Origin: Rubrivivax sp.
Lineage (GTDB): Bacteria; Pseudomonadota; Gammaproteobacteria; Burkholderiales; Burkholderiaceae_C
Length of the DNA: 64,000 bases
NCBI GenBank assembly: GCA_022842595.1
Contig: JALHPF010000009.1
Span: 106,601-170,600, forward strand
Direction: 5' to 3'
Positions 1 to 8,724 of the stretch are shown here, one piece after another. A model generated the notes under the pieces. That model ran no database searches, was not told the origin of the DNA, and saw only the letters and a list, made by a program, of their open reading frames with translations. The translations under genes and the position numbers were made by a program. Every line of letters starts with the position of its first letter. Position 1 is the stretch's first letter.

Positions 1-1812
1 TTTCCCGAGCAGCAGTTTCGCGCCGGGCAGCGTGGCCTGGCCGAAGCGGTCTACCGAGCCGCTGCCCGCCGGCGCTGTCTGCTGGCGCAGGCGCCCACGG
101 GAATCGGCAAGACGATCGGCACGCTCTTTCCGATGCTGCGGGCGATGCCGCTGCATGGCATCGACAAGCTGGCGTTCCTGACCTGCAAGGGCACGGGGCG
201 GCTCACGGCCCTGGAAGCGCTGGCCGAACTGCGCGCTGGCACGGCCGGGCGTTGCCTGCGCGTATTGACGATGGTGCCCAAGGAAGAGGGTTGCGAGCAT
301 CCCGACAAGGCCTGTCACGGCGATGCCTGCCCGCTGGCTCGCGGCTTCTACGACCGGCTGCCTGCCGCGCGCGCGGACGCAGTGGCGGCCGGCTGGCTGG
401 ATGCAGCGGCACAGCGCCAGCTTGCGCTGCGCCATGGCATCTGCCCCTACTACCTGGGGCAGGAACTGGTGCGGTGGGCCGACGTGCTGGTCGGCGACGT
501 CAACCACCTGTTCGACAGCAACGGCCTGCTCTGGGGTTTGATGCAGGCGCTGGACTGGCAGCTGGCCGTGCTCGTCGACGAGGCCCATAACCTGGTCGAG
601 CGTGCGCGCCGGATGTACAGCGCCGAGCTGCGCATCAGCCAGATCCGCACCGCGGCGCAGTCAGCGCCAGCGGCCGTGCAGGCCGCGCTGGAGGCGCTGG
701 CGCAGGCGACCGAGGAATTGGTGGTCGACACGGCCGCACCTTACACGGTGCTGGACGCCGCGCCCGACACTTTCGTGCAGGCGCTGCAGACGGCGGCAGC
801 CGCGCTCTCCGAGCACTTCAACCGGCACCCGCTGAACGTGGGGTCGCTGCTGAATTTCCACTTCGAACTGCAACAGTTCCTGAAGCTCGTGGAGGCCTTG
901 AGCGACCACTCGCTGTTCGACGTGCAGACTTTCCTGGGCGCAGGCCCCGGCGTGGGGGCGGGCGGTGAGGTGGGCGCCGAGGTGGGCGGTGAAGCGGCAA
1001 CGGACGGGCGTGACGCGGCCCTGTGCGTGCGCAGCGTGGCGCCGGCCTGTTTCCTGCGACAGCGCTTCAAGGCCTTGCACAGCGTCACGCTGTTTTCGGC
1101 CACCTTGTCGCCGCCTTCCTACGCCATCCAGTTGCTGGGCCTGCCGGCGGACACGGCCTGGATCGACGTGCCGCCGGCTTTTCCCGCTGCGCACCTGACC
1201 GTGCGCGTGGCCGACGGCATCTCGACACGCTTCGCGCACCGTGAACGATCGATGCAGCGCCTGGTGGCCGTGCTCGCGCAGCAGTTCGATGAACACCCGG
1301 GCAACTATCTCGCGTTCTTCAGCAGCTTCGACTACCTGGAGAAGGTCGCTGCATTGATGGAAGCGCTGCGCCCGGACATCGCGCAGTGGCGGCAGCAGCG
1401 GCGGATGCGCGCCGATGCCCGCGCCGAATTCCTGGCGCGATTCAGGCCGCAGGGCCGGGGAATAGGGTTCGCGGTGCTCGGCGGCGTTTTTGCGGAAGGT
1501 GTCGACCTGCCCGGTTCGCTGCTGATCGGCGCCTTCGTCGCCACGCTGGGCCTGCCACCGGTTTCGGTGACGCAGGACCATATCCAGGCGCGGCTGGACA
1601 AGCTGTTCGGGGCCGGCCATGGCTACGCGGACGTGGTCCCGGCCATGCAGCGGGTGGTGCAGGCGGCAGGGCGTGTCCTGAGGACCCCCGAGGACCGGGG
1701 CTGGCTCTGGTTGCTGGACGATCGTTACCGGCGGCCCGAGGTCATCGAACTGCTGCCCGCGTGGTGGCACCTGGCTCCGGCCCGGCTGCTGCCAGGGGCC
1801 CGGAATCGCTGA
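1..1812 (+). CDS. DinG/XPD-family ATP-dependent DNA helicase, 5' partial
   Basis: Superfamily 2 helicase of the DinG/YoaA/XPD type, expected to unwind DNA 5'-3' in repair. The frame is open from base 1, so the true start lies upstream; 603 residues are visible. Seen: a Q-motif-like FRAGQ at 6-10, Walker A APTGIGKT at 31-38, DEAH at 193-196, and a C-terminal QAAGRVLR motif typical of helicase motif VI. Between Walker A and DEAH there are four cysteines (GCEH, KACHG, DACPL, GICPY) spaced like the [4Fe-4S] ligands of XPD/DinG proteins. It ends at TGA and is directly convergent with the next gene. Its exact subfamily cannot be fixed without the N-terminus. Confidence 0.9.
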   Translation, partial: FPEQQFRAGQRGLAEAVYRAAARRRCLLAQAPTGIGKTIGTLFPMLRAMPLHGIDKLAFLTCKGTGRLTALEALAELRAGTAGRCLRVLTMVPKEEGCEHPDKACHGDACPLARGFYDRLPAARADAVAAGWLDAAAQRQLALRHGICPYYLGQELVRWADVLVGDVNHLFDSNGLLWGLMQALDWQLAVLVDEAHNLVERARRMYSAELRISQIRTAAQSAPAAVQAALEALAQATEELVVDTAAPYTVLDAAPDTFVQALQTAAAALSEHFNRHPLNVGSLLNFHFELQQFLKLVEALSDHSLFDVQTFLGAGPGVGAGGEVGAEVGGEAATDGRDAALCVRSVAPACFLRQRFKALHSVTLFSATLSPPSYAIQLLGLPADTAWIDVPPAFPAAHLTVRVADGISTRFAHRERSMQRLVAVLAQQFDEHPGNYLAFFSSFDYLEKVAALMEALRPDIAQWRQQRRMRADARAEFLARFRPQGRGIGFAVLGGVFAEGVDLPGSLLIGAFVATLGLPPVSVTQDHIQARLDKLFGAGHGYADVVPAMQRVVQAAGRVLRTPEDRGWLWLLDDRYRRPEVIELLPAWWHLAPARLLPGARNR

Positions 1813-2112
1813 TCAGTTCGCGGCTGCCTCGAAGGCCGACAGGAATTCCGTGACGAAGAGCGAGGTGCCGGTCAGTGTCAAGGTGACCGTGTGCCACCCG
1901 CCGGCTTCCAGGCTGACCTGGAGATCGTGGTCCCACTGCATTCCGTCGTCGACCGCCCCATGGGCATCGGGGAAGTGGCGCCAGGCCCAGTCGAGCACCT
2001 GCTGCACTTCAGCCATCACGGCTGCGTGTTGTGCAGCAGCCGTGGACGCCATCGCCTCCAACGTGGCCACGCCGTCGTCAACCTCATCGCGGGCAAAGCT
2101 CAGGTAGTCCAT
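1813..2112 (-). CDS. small conserved-looking hypothetical protein (99 aa)
   Basis: Not recognised. The ATG at 2112 gives an acidic, helical 99-residue protein beginning MDYLSFARDEVDDG; a longer upstream extension in the same frame would overlap the preceding gene and has poor coding character. It begins 13 bases after the stop of the MetE-like gene and is probably the last gene of that leftward transcript. No signal peptide, membrane segment or catalytic motif is visible. No clear ribosome binding site precedes it, so coupling to the upstream gene is likely. Convergent with the helicase, stops abutting. Confidence 0.5.
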   Translation of the reverse strand: MDYLSFARDEVDDGVATLEAMASTAAAQHAAVMAEVQQVLDWAWRHFPDAHGAVDDGMQWDHDLQVSLEAGGWHTVTLTLTGTSLFVTEFLSAFEAAAN

Positions 2113-2125
2113 CGCGCGGCCATTG

Positions 2126-3277
2126 TCAGCCTGCCGCTGCAGGCGCTGCCACGAGAGCCGCCCCCTCGGCCATCGACGCGAGCTTGGCGTACACGATGTC
2201 TTCATCCACGGCACCGAACCCGGCGAAGGTGCCGAAGCCGCAGTCGCTGCCGGCGATCACACGCTCGGCACCCACGATGTCGACGAAGCGCTGCAGCCGC
2301 TGCGCGATCAGCTCGGGGTGTTCGATGAAGTTCGTGGTGGTGTCCAGCACGCCCGGGATCAGCACCTTGTCGTCGGGAATCAGGGCGCGCATGTCGCGGA
2401 TCGTGGCCCATTCGTGGCCGTGGCGCGGGTTGGCCGTCTCGAACAGCAGGCCCTGGGGCTTGGCCTTGAGCACCGTGGGCAGGATCGTGGCCAGCGGCAC
2501 GTCCTTGTGGTGCGGGCCTTCGTAGTTGCCCCAGCACACATGCATGCGCACGCGCTCGGCCGGTATCGCCACCAGGGCGAAGTTCAGCGCCTCGACATGC
2601 TTCTCGATGCGCGCCAGGTAGGCGGCCTCGTCCAGCGCCTTGAACATCATGTGCCGGCCCAGGCCCAGGTCGGGCGAGTCGATCTGCAGGATGAGACCGG
2701 CATCGACGATGGCGTGGTATTCATGGCGCAGCGCGTGTGCCAGGGCTTCCAGGTAGGCGTCGTCGTCGGCGTAATGCTGGTTCGGCTGGAACAGCGCCAC
2801 CACGCCCGGCGATGCCGCGTTCATGAACATCTGCCCGGCGCCGCGGCGCTGCGCGGCGGCCTTGAGGTGGGCGATGTCCTTGTGCAAGGGCTCCAGTGTC
2901 TTCACCGCGATCGGCCCCACGCAGCAGGGCCGGCGGTAGCTGGGTGTGCCGCCGCTGGTGCGCAGTTTTTCCAGGAAGCCAGGGAAGTCCTGCAGGTCGG
3001 CCGGGGTGCGCCGCGGGCTGTCGCCATCAAAGCCGGTGTAGCGGTCCTTGATGTAGGTGGCGTAGCTGATCTTGCTCATCTCGCCGTCGCTGACGATGTC
3101 CACGCCGGCGGCCACCTGGCGGGCCACGCAGTCGCCAATGGCCGCAGCCATGATGCTGTCGAAGCTGGCTTCGTCGACCGGCTCGCCCTTCTCGCGGGCA
3201 AAGATCTGGTCGACCACCGGCTGGCTGCGCGGCAGGCTGCCGACATGGGTGGTCAGGATGCGGTGTCCGGTTTTCAT
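2126..3277 (-). CDS. MetE C-terminal-domain-like (cobalamin-independent methionine synthase family) protein
   Basis: 383 residues, the size of the stand-alone UROD/MetE-like barrel rather than the about 750-residue two-domain MetE. Zinc-ligand pattern is intact: H246-x-C248 (MHVCWGNYEG) and C346 (GSDCGFGTF), plus the N-terminal THVGSLPR motif. Family members transfer a methyl group to, or otherwise activate, a thiol held on zinc; some act in catabolism of methylated or epoxide-derived compounds instead of methionine synthesis. The ATG at 3277 was chosen because a longer frame runs into the receptor gene. It lies 13 bases behind the TonB-dependent receptor and is surely cotranscribed with it, which points to a role in using the imported compound. 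The actual substrate is not deducible. Confidence 0.85.
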   Translation of the reverse strand: MKTGHRILTTHVGSLPRSQPVVDQIFAREKGEPVDEASFDSIMAAAIGDCVARQVAAGVDIVSDGEMSKISYATYIKDRYTGFDGDSPRRTPADLQDFPGFLEKLRTSGGTPSYRRPCCVGPIAVKTLEPLHKDIAHLKAAAQRRGAGQMFMNAASPGVVALFQPNQHYADDDAYLEALAHALRHEYHAIVDAGLILQIDSPDLGLGRHMMFKALDEAAYLARIEKHVEALNFALVAIPAERVRMHVCWGNYEGPHHKDVPLATILPTVLKAKPQGLLFETANPRHGHEWATIRDMRALIPDDKVLIPGVLDTTTNFIEHPELIAQRLQRFVDIVGAERVIAGSDCGFGTFAGFGAVDEDIVYAKLASMAEGAALVAAPAAAG

Positions 3278-3290
3278 GGGCGACGCAGGC

Positions 3291-5981
3291 TCAGAACAGC
3301 GCGTAGGACACCCGCAGCCCGAAGGTGCGCGGCATCGCCCCGCTGACCTGCAGGGCACCGCCGCCGCCCCAGACGAAGCGGTTGATGGTCTGCTTGTCGG
3401 TGAAGTTGTCGACGAAGGCCTGCACCGCCAAGGCGTCGTTCAGCTTCCAGTTCAGCTTGAAGTCGCCCTTGGTGTAGGCGCCCTGCTTCTCGATCTCGGC
3501 ATTGCTGGGCTGGCCGAAGAAGCCGCTGGAATAGCTGATGGCCAGCAGCGGCGTGACGACGCCCAGCCCGCCCAGGCTGATGTCGTATTTGACGAATGCC
3601 GAGACCTGCTGCTCGGGGCTGTAGGGCAGGCGCTTGCCCGACAGGTCGCAGCCGAAGGCCGCCGCCGGCTGCCCGGTGCCGCCGGTGCCAGGCACCACGC
3701 CACACTGGTAGCCGGGCGCGAACAGCCGCCGCTGGCCGGCCGGCGCCAGCACCACGCCGTTGGCGTCGAGCTGTGGCCCGGTGGCGCCCGGGTCGGCCAC
3801 CAGGATGCTCGTACCGAAGGGCAAGGCCACGTCAGGGAAGCTGGTGTACTTGGCGTCCAGCAGGGTCAGCGTGCCACCCATCGTCAGCCGGGGTGTGGCG
3901 CGCCACTCGGTTTCCAGCTCGAAGCCGTTGGCCTTGGCCTTGGCGGCGTTGAAGATGGTGGAAATGGTGGTGGCACCCACGGCGATCTGCCGCTGTTCCT
4001 GCAGGTTGCTGTAGCGGTTGCTGTAGGCCGCGGCATTGACCTGCAGCGTGTTGTTCAGGAAGCGGTTCTTCGAGCCGATCTCCACCGCCGTCACTTCCTC
4101 GGGCTTGAAGGTGCGCACCGCCTCCAGCGCCTGGCCGGAATTGAAGCCACCCGAGCGGAAGCCGGTGGAGACGGTCGCAAACACCAGCTGGTCGGCAGAG
4201 AGCTTGTAGTCCATCGCCACGCGGCCCGTGGCCTTGCTGAAGGTGGCGTCGTTGTAGGTGGCGCCCACCACCGTGTTGGTGCCGGGCAGGCAGTTGAAGC
4301 CTGGCTGTGCGTTCGAGCCCGTGCAGGTGGTGGTGCCGGCGCTGCCGAAAGCGGCATCCCCGGGCAGCGGCGTGCCCAGCGAGATGAGCGTGCCGTCCGG
4401 TGCGCCGGCGGTGTTGAGAGGCAGCACCGAATTGGCGTTGGCGAACTTGAACGACTTCTTGTCGCGGGTGTAGCGCGCGCCAGCGGTGAAGCTCAGCACG
4501 TCAGATGCGCGCAGGCTCAGCTGTCCGTACACCGCGGTGGAGTTGGTCTCCGGGCGCTGCAGGTCGTAGAAGCCCGCGCCGTTCTGCGCCAGCGTCAGCG
4601 GTGCGGCCAGTGCCGCAGAGCGGATGGTGCGTGGCAGCTGCTGGTTGATGAACAGGCCGGTCAGCTCGTCCTTGAAGAGATAGACACCGGCGACGTAACC
4701 CAGCGCGCCACTGCCTTCGGAGAGGATCTGGAACTCCTGGGTCAGGGTCTTGGCGGCCGTGCGCTGGTAGTCCAGACCGATGGTGGAGGCCGAGAAGTCG
4801 GTGTCCTGTGAGCGTTCGGCGTCGAAGTCGGCATAGCCGGTGATGGACTTCAGCGTGAAGTCCGGCAGGCGGACGCTGACGTCGGCAGAGAAGTTGCTGT
4901 CCTTCAGGCTCAGGAAGGACTTGTAGTCGTTCTCGATGCGGTCCAGCTGGCCCGGCTTGACCAGCGGCACGCCCAGGTCGACGCCGCCGCCCACGGCATT
5001 CGCCCCCGTGCCCGCCCCGGCCCCTTGCGTGCGCGTGCAGTCATTGACGTTGTCGCGGTTGCCTCCGCGCGAATTGACGGCCGTGAAGCTGCTGTTGAAG
5101 AGCTGCTGGCACGACGGGTTGTGCAGGTAGGTGCCCGCCAGCTTGTAGCCGAAGGCCGAGCCACCGTTGCCTTTCTGGCGCGTGGTGTCGGCGCGCAGCA
5201 CCACATCGACGCCGCGCACCGGCTTGAAGGCGAAGCTGCCGCGCAGGTAGCTCAGGTCCTGGTCGAAGAGGCCGGCGCCGGCGTTGAAGTCGTTCTTCAC
5301 CCAGGGGTCGGACTTTTCGACGGCGCCGGCCACGCGCAGCGCCGCGGTCTCGCCCACCGGCAGGTTCAACGCACCGTCGAAGCGGCGCTTGCCGAAGCTG
5401 CCCAGCGTGAGGTTGCCGGCAGCCTCGAACACGCCCGGCTGCGGCGGATTGGTGCTGATGACGATGTTGCCGCCGAAGGTGTTGCGCCCGAACAGGGTGC
5501 CCTGCGGGCCGCGCTGGATCTCGACCCGGCCGACGTCCACGAAGCCCAGCATGGCCTGCTGGGCACGCGACTTGTAGATGCCGTCGACGAAGAAGCCGAT
5601 GGTGGTGTCGGCATTCACGGCCACGTTCTCGGTGCGCACGCCGCGGATGGCCGGGCGCGCGTCGACACCCGACTTGCCGAAAGTGAAGCCCGGCGACAGG
5701 CCTTCGATCTGCGAGAGATCGACGATGTTGCGTTCGGCCAGGCGTTCGCCCGACAGCGCCGTGACCGAGGTGCTGACCTTCTGCTGGTCTTCGATGCGGC
5801 GGTTGGCCGTGACGGTGATGGTGGTCAGCTGACCGCTGTCCGCAGCCTTCGTGGCCGCGGCCGGCGCCTGGGCCTGGGCACTGGCGCTGCCGCAGGCCAG
5901 CCAGCCCCAGCTGGCCAGGGCCAGGGCAACCGCGTGCGTCAGGGTCTTGGGGGTCATCGAACCGTGCTGGATGTGGGACAT
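3291..5981 (-). CDS. TonB-dependent outer-membrane receptor
   Basis: 896 residues. The start ATG at 5981 has GGAG seven bases upstream (MSHIQHGSM); a second ATG at 5957 follows. Signal peptide ends near CGSASAQAQA. Then a TonB-box-like LTTITVTANR, a plug domain (IEDQQKVSTSVTALSG through GPQGTLFGRNTFGG, about 75-190), and a beta-barrel ending in SYALF with the terminal Phe used for BAM-dependent assembly. It should import a bulky or scarce substrate using TonB energy. It is divergent from the SnoaL-like gene at 6202; the shared 220-base intergenic region carries a palindrome matching the one before the HisD-like gene, so both arms are probably under the cluster's LacI regulator. It resembles the iron/carbohydrate/aromatic receptor group that is often misassigned by name. 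Confidence 0.93.
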   Translation of the reverse strand: MSHIQHGSMTPKTLTHAVALALASWGWLACGSASAQAQAPAAATKAADSGQLTTITVTANRRIEDQQKVSTSVTALSGERLAERNIVDLSQIEGLSPGFTFGKSGVDARPAIRGVRTENVAVNADTTIGFFVDGIYKSRAQQAMLGFVDVGRVEIQRGPQGTLFGRNTFGGNIVISTNPPQPGVFEAAGNLTLGSFGKRRFDGALNLPVGETAALRVAGAVEKSDPWVKNDFNAGAGLFDQDLSYLRGSFAFKPVRGVDVVLRADTTRQKGNGGSAFGYKLAGTYLHNPSCQQLFNSSFTAVNSRGGNRDNVNDCTRTQGAGAGTGANAVGGGVDLGVPLVKPGQLDRIENDYKSFLSLKDSNFSADVSVRLPDFTLKSITGYADFDAERSQDTDFSASTIGLDYQRTAAKTLTQEFQILSEGSGALGYVAGVYLFKDELTGLFINQQLPRTIRSAALAAPLTLAQNGAGFYDLQRPETNSTAVYGQLSLRASDVLSFTAGARYTRDKKSFKFANANSVLPLNTAGAPDGTLISLGTPLPGDAAFGSAGTTTCTGSNAQPGFNCLPGTNTVVGATYNDATFSKATGRVAMDYKLSADQLVFATVSTGFRSGGFNSGQALEAVRTFKPEEVTAVEIGSKNRFLNNTLQVNAAAYSNRYSNLQEQRQIAVGATTISTIFNAAKAKANGFELETEWRATPRLTMGGTLTLLDAKYTSFPDVALPFGTSILVADPGATGPQLDANGVVLAPAGQRRLFAPGYQCGVVPGTGGTGQPAAAFGCDLSGKRLPYSPEQQVSAFVKYDISLGGLGVVTPLLAISYSSGFFGQPSNAEIEKQGAYTKGDFKLNWKLNDALAVQAFVDNFTDKQTINRFVWGGGGALQVSGAMPRTFGLRVSYALF

Positions 5982-6035
5982 GGGGTTCTCCGGGTCGCGC
6001 AGATGGGAGGCTGGCACCGCCGATCGCAGCGCCGT

Positions 6036-6061
6036 GTTGCAAGCGTATGCATACTTGCAAC
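6036..6061. promoter_or_regulatory. candidate LacI-type operator 1 (divergent promoter region)
   Basis: An inverted repeat with arms GTTGCAAG and CTTGCAAC around a central ten bases that contain the self-complementary TATGCATA. It contains TTGCA(A)(G)CGTATGCA, matching 7343-7357 at all positions but two. The CG at 6044-6045 lies where LacI-family operators have their central CpG. It is 55 bases upstream of the TonB receptor start. The palindrome is seen; assignment to the LacI protein at 9558 is inference. Confidence 0.55.
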
Positions 6062-6131
6062 AACTGTGCCTGAGGAAAACCCTGACGCTGCGGTGCGCGC
6101 AGCGGCAGCGCCACAGAATGCACGCCCATCC

Positions 6132-6179
6132 GCCCGCTGCGGATGCAACTTCATTGCCCGCTGCGGATGCAACTTCACT
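6132..6179 (+). repeat. two tandem copies of a 24-base unit upstream of the SnoaL-like gene
   Basis: Copies 6132-6155 and 6156-6179 differ at one base. Each contains GGATGCAA, the reverse complement of the TTGCATCC half of the operator at 7342-7359. They end 22 bases before the ATG at 6202, so they could be half-sites for the same repressor lying in the 5' leader. Confidence 0.85.
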
Positions 6180-6201
6180 GCTCGCTTGAACACCTGCTGC
6201 C

Positions 6202-7275
6202 ATGACCAATCCCGCACCCGCCGCTGCCCCCGAACTCCAGGCCGCCAAGGCGGCTGTCTGGCGCCTGCTGCAGCGCCTGCCGGGGCCCGAAACGGCGCAG
6301 GCGCTGCGCGAACATCTGGCGCCCGACGCGATCTGGCATGTCTCGCATCCGCTGAACGAGATGCGGGGCCCGCAGGCCGTGGGCGAGCAGTTCTACGGCC
6401 CGCTGCAGGCGGCCTTCCCCGACCTGGAGCGCCGCTGCGACCTGTTCTTCGGCGGCGACTGGGTCAACCCGCCCGCCGGCGCCGTGGGTCATGCGCCAGC
6501 CGGCATTGCCGGTGAAGGCTGGTGGGTCACCACCACCGGCCACTACCTGGGCACCTTCAAGAACGACTGGCTGGGCATCCCGGCCACGGGTGAGCCAGCC
6601 AGCCTGCGTTTCGGCGAGTTTTACCGCTGGCAGGCACAGGCCGATGGCGTGTTCAGGATCACCGAAGCTCGGGTGCTGCTGGACATCGTCGACGTGGCGC
6701 GGCAGGCGGGCCGCCGCATCCTGCCGCCCAGCAGCGGCCTCGAGTGGCTGGTGCCCGGCCCGGCCCCGCACGACGGCCTGCTGCTCGGCCCCACCGACCC
6801 GGCCGCCGGCGTCGAGAGCCTGCGCATCACGCTGGCCATGTTCGCGGGGCTGGCGGCCTACGACGGCAAGAACCTCGATTCGATGAACATGCCGCGCTAC
6901 TGGCACCCGAACATGATGTGGTACGGGCCTTGCGGCATCGGTACATCGCGCGGCGTGGGCGGCTTCCAGCGCCATCACCAGCGGCCTTTCCTGCATGCCT
7001 TTCCTGACCGCAGCAGCCCGGCCCTGCCACCCCGTGGACACCGTGCGCGCGTGGCCGAAGGGCCATTCGTCGGCTCCACCGGCTGGCCGAGCGTGCGTGC
7101 CACCTTCAGCGGCGACTACCTCGGCGTGCCGGCCACCGGCCAGGTGATCGGCATGCGCGTGATGGACTGGTGGCGCCACGACGGCCGGCTGCTGACCGAG
7201 AACTGGGTGCTGATCGACCTGCCTCACCTGATGCTGCAGATGGGGGTGGACCTGATGGACCGGCTGAAGGACTGA
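6202..7275 (+). CDS. double SnoaL-like / NTF2-like domain protein
   Basis: 357 residues made of two SnoaL-like (NTF2 fold) domains, about 15-170 and 195-350; each has the pattern of an early Trp/His cluster ([34 protein letters not shown]), a G-x-Y-LG-x-PATG element ([27 protein letters not shown]) and a closing W/E segment. The fold is used by polyketide cyclases, isomerases and dehydratases. Cytoplasmic, no signal peptide. It heads the rightward arm, with an operator-like site between it and the HisD-like gene. A second double-domain protein of the same kind is encoded at 10685, so four such domains exist in one cluster. The reaction is unknown; isomerisation or dehydration of a cluster intermediate is the simplest guess. 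Confidence 0.8.
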   Translation: MTNPAPAAAPELQAAKAAVWRLLQRLPGPETAQALREHLAPDAIWHVSHPLNEMRGPQAVGEQFYGPLQAAFPDLERRCDLFFGGDWVNPPAGAVGHAPAGIAGEGWWVTTTGHYLGTFKNDWLGIPATGEPASLRFGEFYRWQAQADGVFRITEARVLLDIVDVARQAGRRILPPSSGLEWLVPGPAPHDGLLLGPTDPAAGVESLRITLAMFAGLAAYDGKNLDSMNMPRYWHPNMMWYGPCGIGTSRGVGGFQRHHQRPFLHAFPDRSSPALPPRGHRARVAEGPFVGSTGWPSVRATFSGDYLGVPATGQVIGMRVMDWWRHDGRLLTENWVLIDLPHLMLQMGVDLMDRLKD

Positions 7276-7341
7276 GCGCCGAGCTTTTGTCCGCCCGCCA
7301 TGGTCTGCCCGGCTTGACGCCAGGCCCTTCCATGCCCCAAG

Positions 7342-7359
7342 CTTGCATCCGTATGCAAG
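7342..7359. promoter_or_regulatory. candidate LacI-type operator 2, upstream of the HisD-like gene
   Basis: CTTGCATCCGTATGCAAG is an 18-base palindrome with only one mismatched pair and a central CG (7350-7351), the usual form of a LacI-family operator. It starts 22 bases after a good -35-like TTGACG (7314-7319) and ends 19 bases before the ATG at 7379, so a bound repressor would cover the promoter. The core is shared with the palindrome at 6036-6061. Confidence 0.6.
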
Positions 7360-7378
7360 CCAGCGCACGGAGTTGAAG

Positions 7379-8698
7379 ATGATCCGCCACCTCAAACGCG
7401 GCCAGAGCGCCGCTGCCCATGCCGCTGCCGACGCCCAGGTGCGCGCCACCGTCGAAGGCATCCTGAAGGACATCGAAGCCCGGGGCGACGAGGCCGTGCG
7501 CCGCTACTCGCGCCAGTTCGACCAGTGGGACCCGGCCGACTTCACGCTCTCGCAAGCCGCCATCGAAGCCGCCGTGAAGCAGCTCAGTGCGCGCGAGGTC
7601 GAGGACATCCGCTTCGCCCAGACGCAGGTGCGCGGCTTTGCGCAGATCCAGCGCGATTCGATGAAGGACGTCGAGGTCGAAACCCTGCCCGGGGTGGTGC
7701 TCGGCCACAGGCACATACCGGTCAATGCCGTGGGCTGCTATGTGCCGGGCGGCAAGTACCCCTTGATTGCATCGGCGCACATGAGCGTGCTCACCGCCAA
7801 GGTGGCCGGCGTGCCGCGCATCGTGGCCACGGCGCCGCCCTACCAGGGCGCACCCCACCCGGCCATCGTGGCGGCCATGCACTTTGCCGGGGCCGACCAG
7901 ATCCTGGTGCTGGGCGGGGTGCAGGCCGTGGCTGCCATGGCCATCGGCACCGAAAGCGTCAAGGCCGTCGACATGCTGGTCGGCCCGGGCAACATGTTCG
8001 TGGCCGAAGCCAAGCGCCAGTTGTACGGCCGCGTCGGCATCGACCTCTTCGCCGGTCCCACCGAGACCCTGGTGATCGCCGACGACAGCGTCGACGGCGA
8101 GATGTGCGCCGTCGACCTGCTGGGCCAGGCCGAGCACGGGCCGACCTCGCCCGCGGTGCTGCTGACGACCAGCGAAAAGCTCGCCCACGCCACGATGGCG
8201 GAAGTGGAACGCCAGCTGCAGCACCTGCCGACGGCAGCCATCGCCCGCCAGGCCTGGGCCGAACACGGCGAGGTCATCGTCTGCGACAGCGACGAGGAAA
8301 TGCTGGCCGAGGCCGACCGCATCGCCAGCGAACATGTGCAGGTGATGACGCGCGACCCGGACTGGTTCCTGCAGCGCATGACGAACTACGGCGCCCTGTT
8401 CCTGGGCCCGCGCACCAACGTGAGCTTCGGCGACAAGGTGATCGGCACCAACCACACCCTGCCCACCAACCGCAACGCGCGCTATACGGGCGGGCTGTGG
8501 GTGGGCAAGTTCCTCAAGACCTGCACCTACCAGCGTGTGCTGACCGACGCCGCCAGTGCGGCCATCGGTGCCGTGTGCTCGCGGTTGTGCCACATGGAGA
8601 ACTTCGCCGGCCACGGCGAGCAGGCCAACCTGCGTGTCCGCCGCTACGGCGCCCAGCCCGACCTGCCCTGGTACCAGCCGGTACCGGCGGGCGACTGA
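7379..8698 (+). CDS. histidinol dehydrogenase family enzyme, HpsN-like (catabolic paralogue)
   Basis: 439 residues; ATG at 7379 with GGAG eight bases upstream. All catalytic positions of the HisD family are present: zinc ligands Q250 and H253 (GQAEHG), D352 (GDKVIG) and H412 (GHGEQA), and the acid/base pair E318-H319. The NAD-binding stretch [12 protein letters not shown] is intact. It differs from biosynthetic HisD around [19 protein letters not shown], the form I associate with sulfopropanediol 3-dehydrogenase (HpsN)-like proteins. Expected to oxidise a primary alcohol to a carboxylate with two NAD. It is outside any his operon and sits with an SDR, as hpsN does, but no sulfonate-specific gene is visible, so the substrate stays open. 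Confidence 0.88.
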   Translation: MIRHLKRGQSAAAHAAADAQVRATVEGILKDIEARGDEAVRRYSRQFDQWDPADFTLSQAAIEAAVKQLSAREVEDIRFAQTQVRGFAQIQRDSMKDVEVETLPGVVLGHRHIPVNAVGCYVPGGKYPLIASAHMSVLTAKVAGVPRIVATAPPYQGAPHPAIVAAMHFAGADQILVLGGVQAVAAMAIGTESVKAVDMLVGPGNMFVAEAKRQLYGRVGIDLFAGPTETLVIADDSVDGEMCAVDLLGQAEHGPTSPAVLLTTSEKLAHATMAEVERQLQHLPTAAIARQAWAEHGEVIVCDSDEEMLAEADRIASEHVQVMTRDPDWFLQRMTNYGALFLGPRTNVSFGDKVIGTNHTLPTNRNARYTGGLWVGKFLKTCTYQRVLTDAASAAIGAVCSRLCHMENFAGHGEQANLRVRRYGAQPDLPWYQPVPAGD

Positions 8699-8724
8699 GC
8701 TGCCTAAAGCCGCCTAAAGCCGCC

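Noticed and set aside
3072..4811. Long plus-strand open frame opposite the TonB receptor
   Set aside because: High-GC shadow of the minus-strand receptor; lacks a ribosome site, domain motifs and sensible composition.
7379..8698. Biosynthetic hisD
   Set aside because: No his genes adjoin and the C-terminal variant segment and catabolic neighbours differ; kept as HisD-family only.
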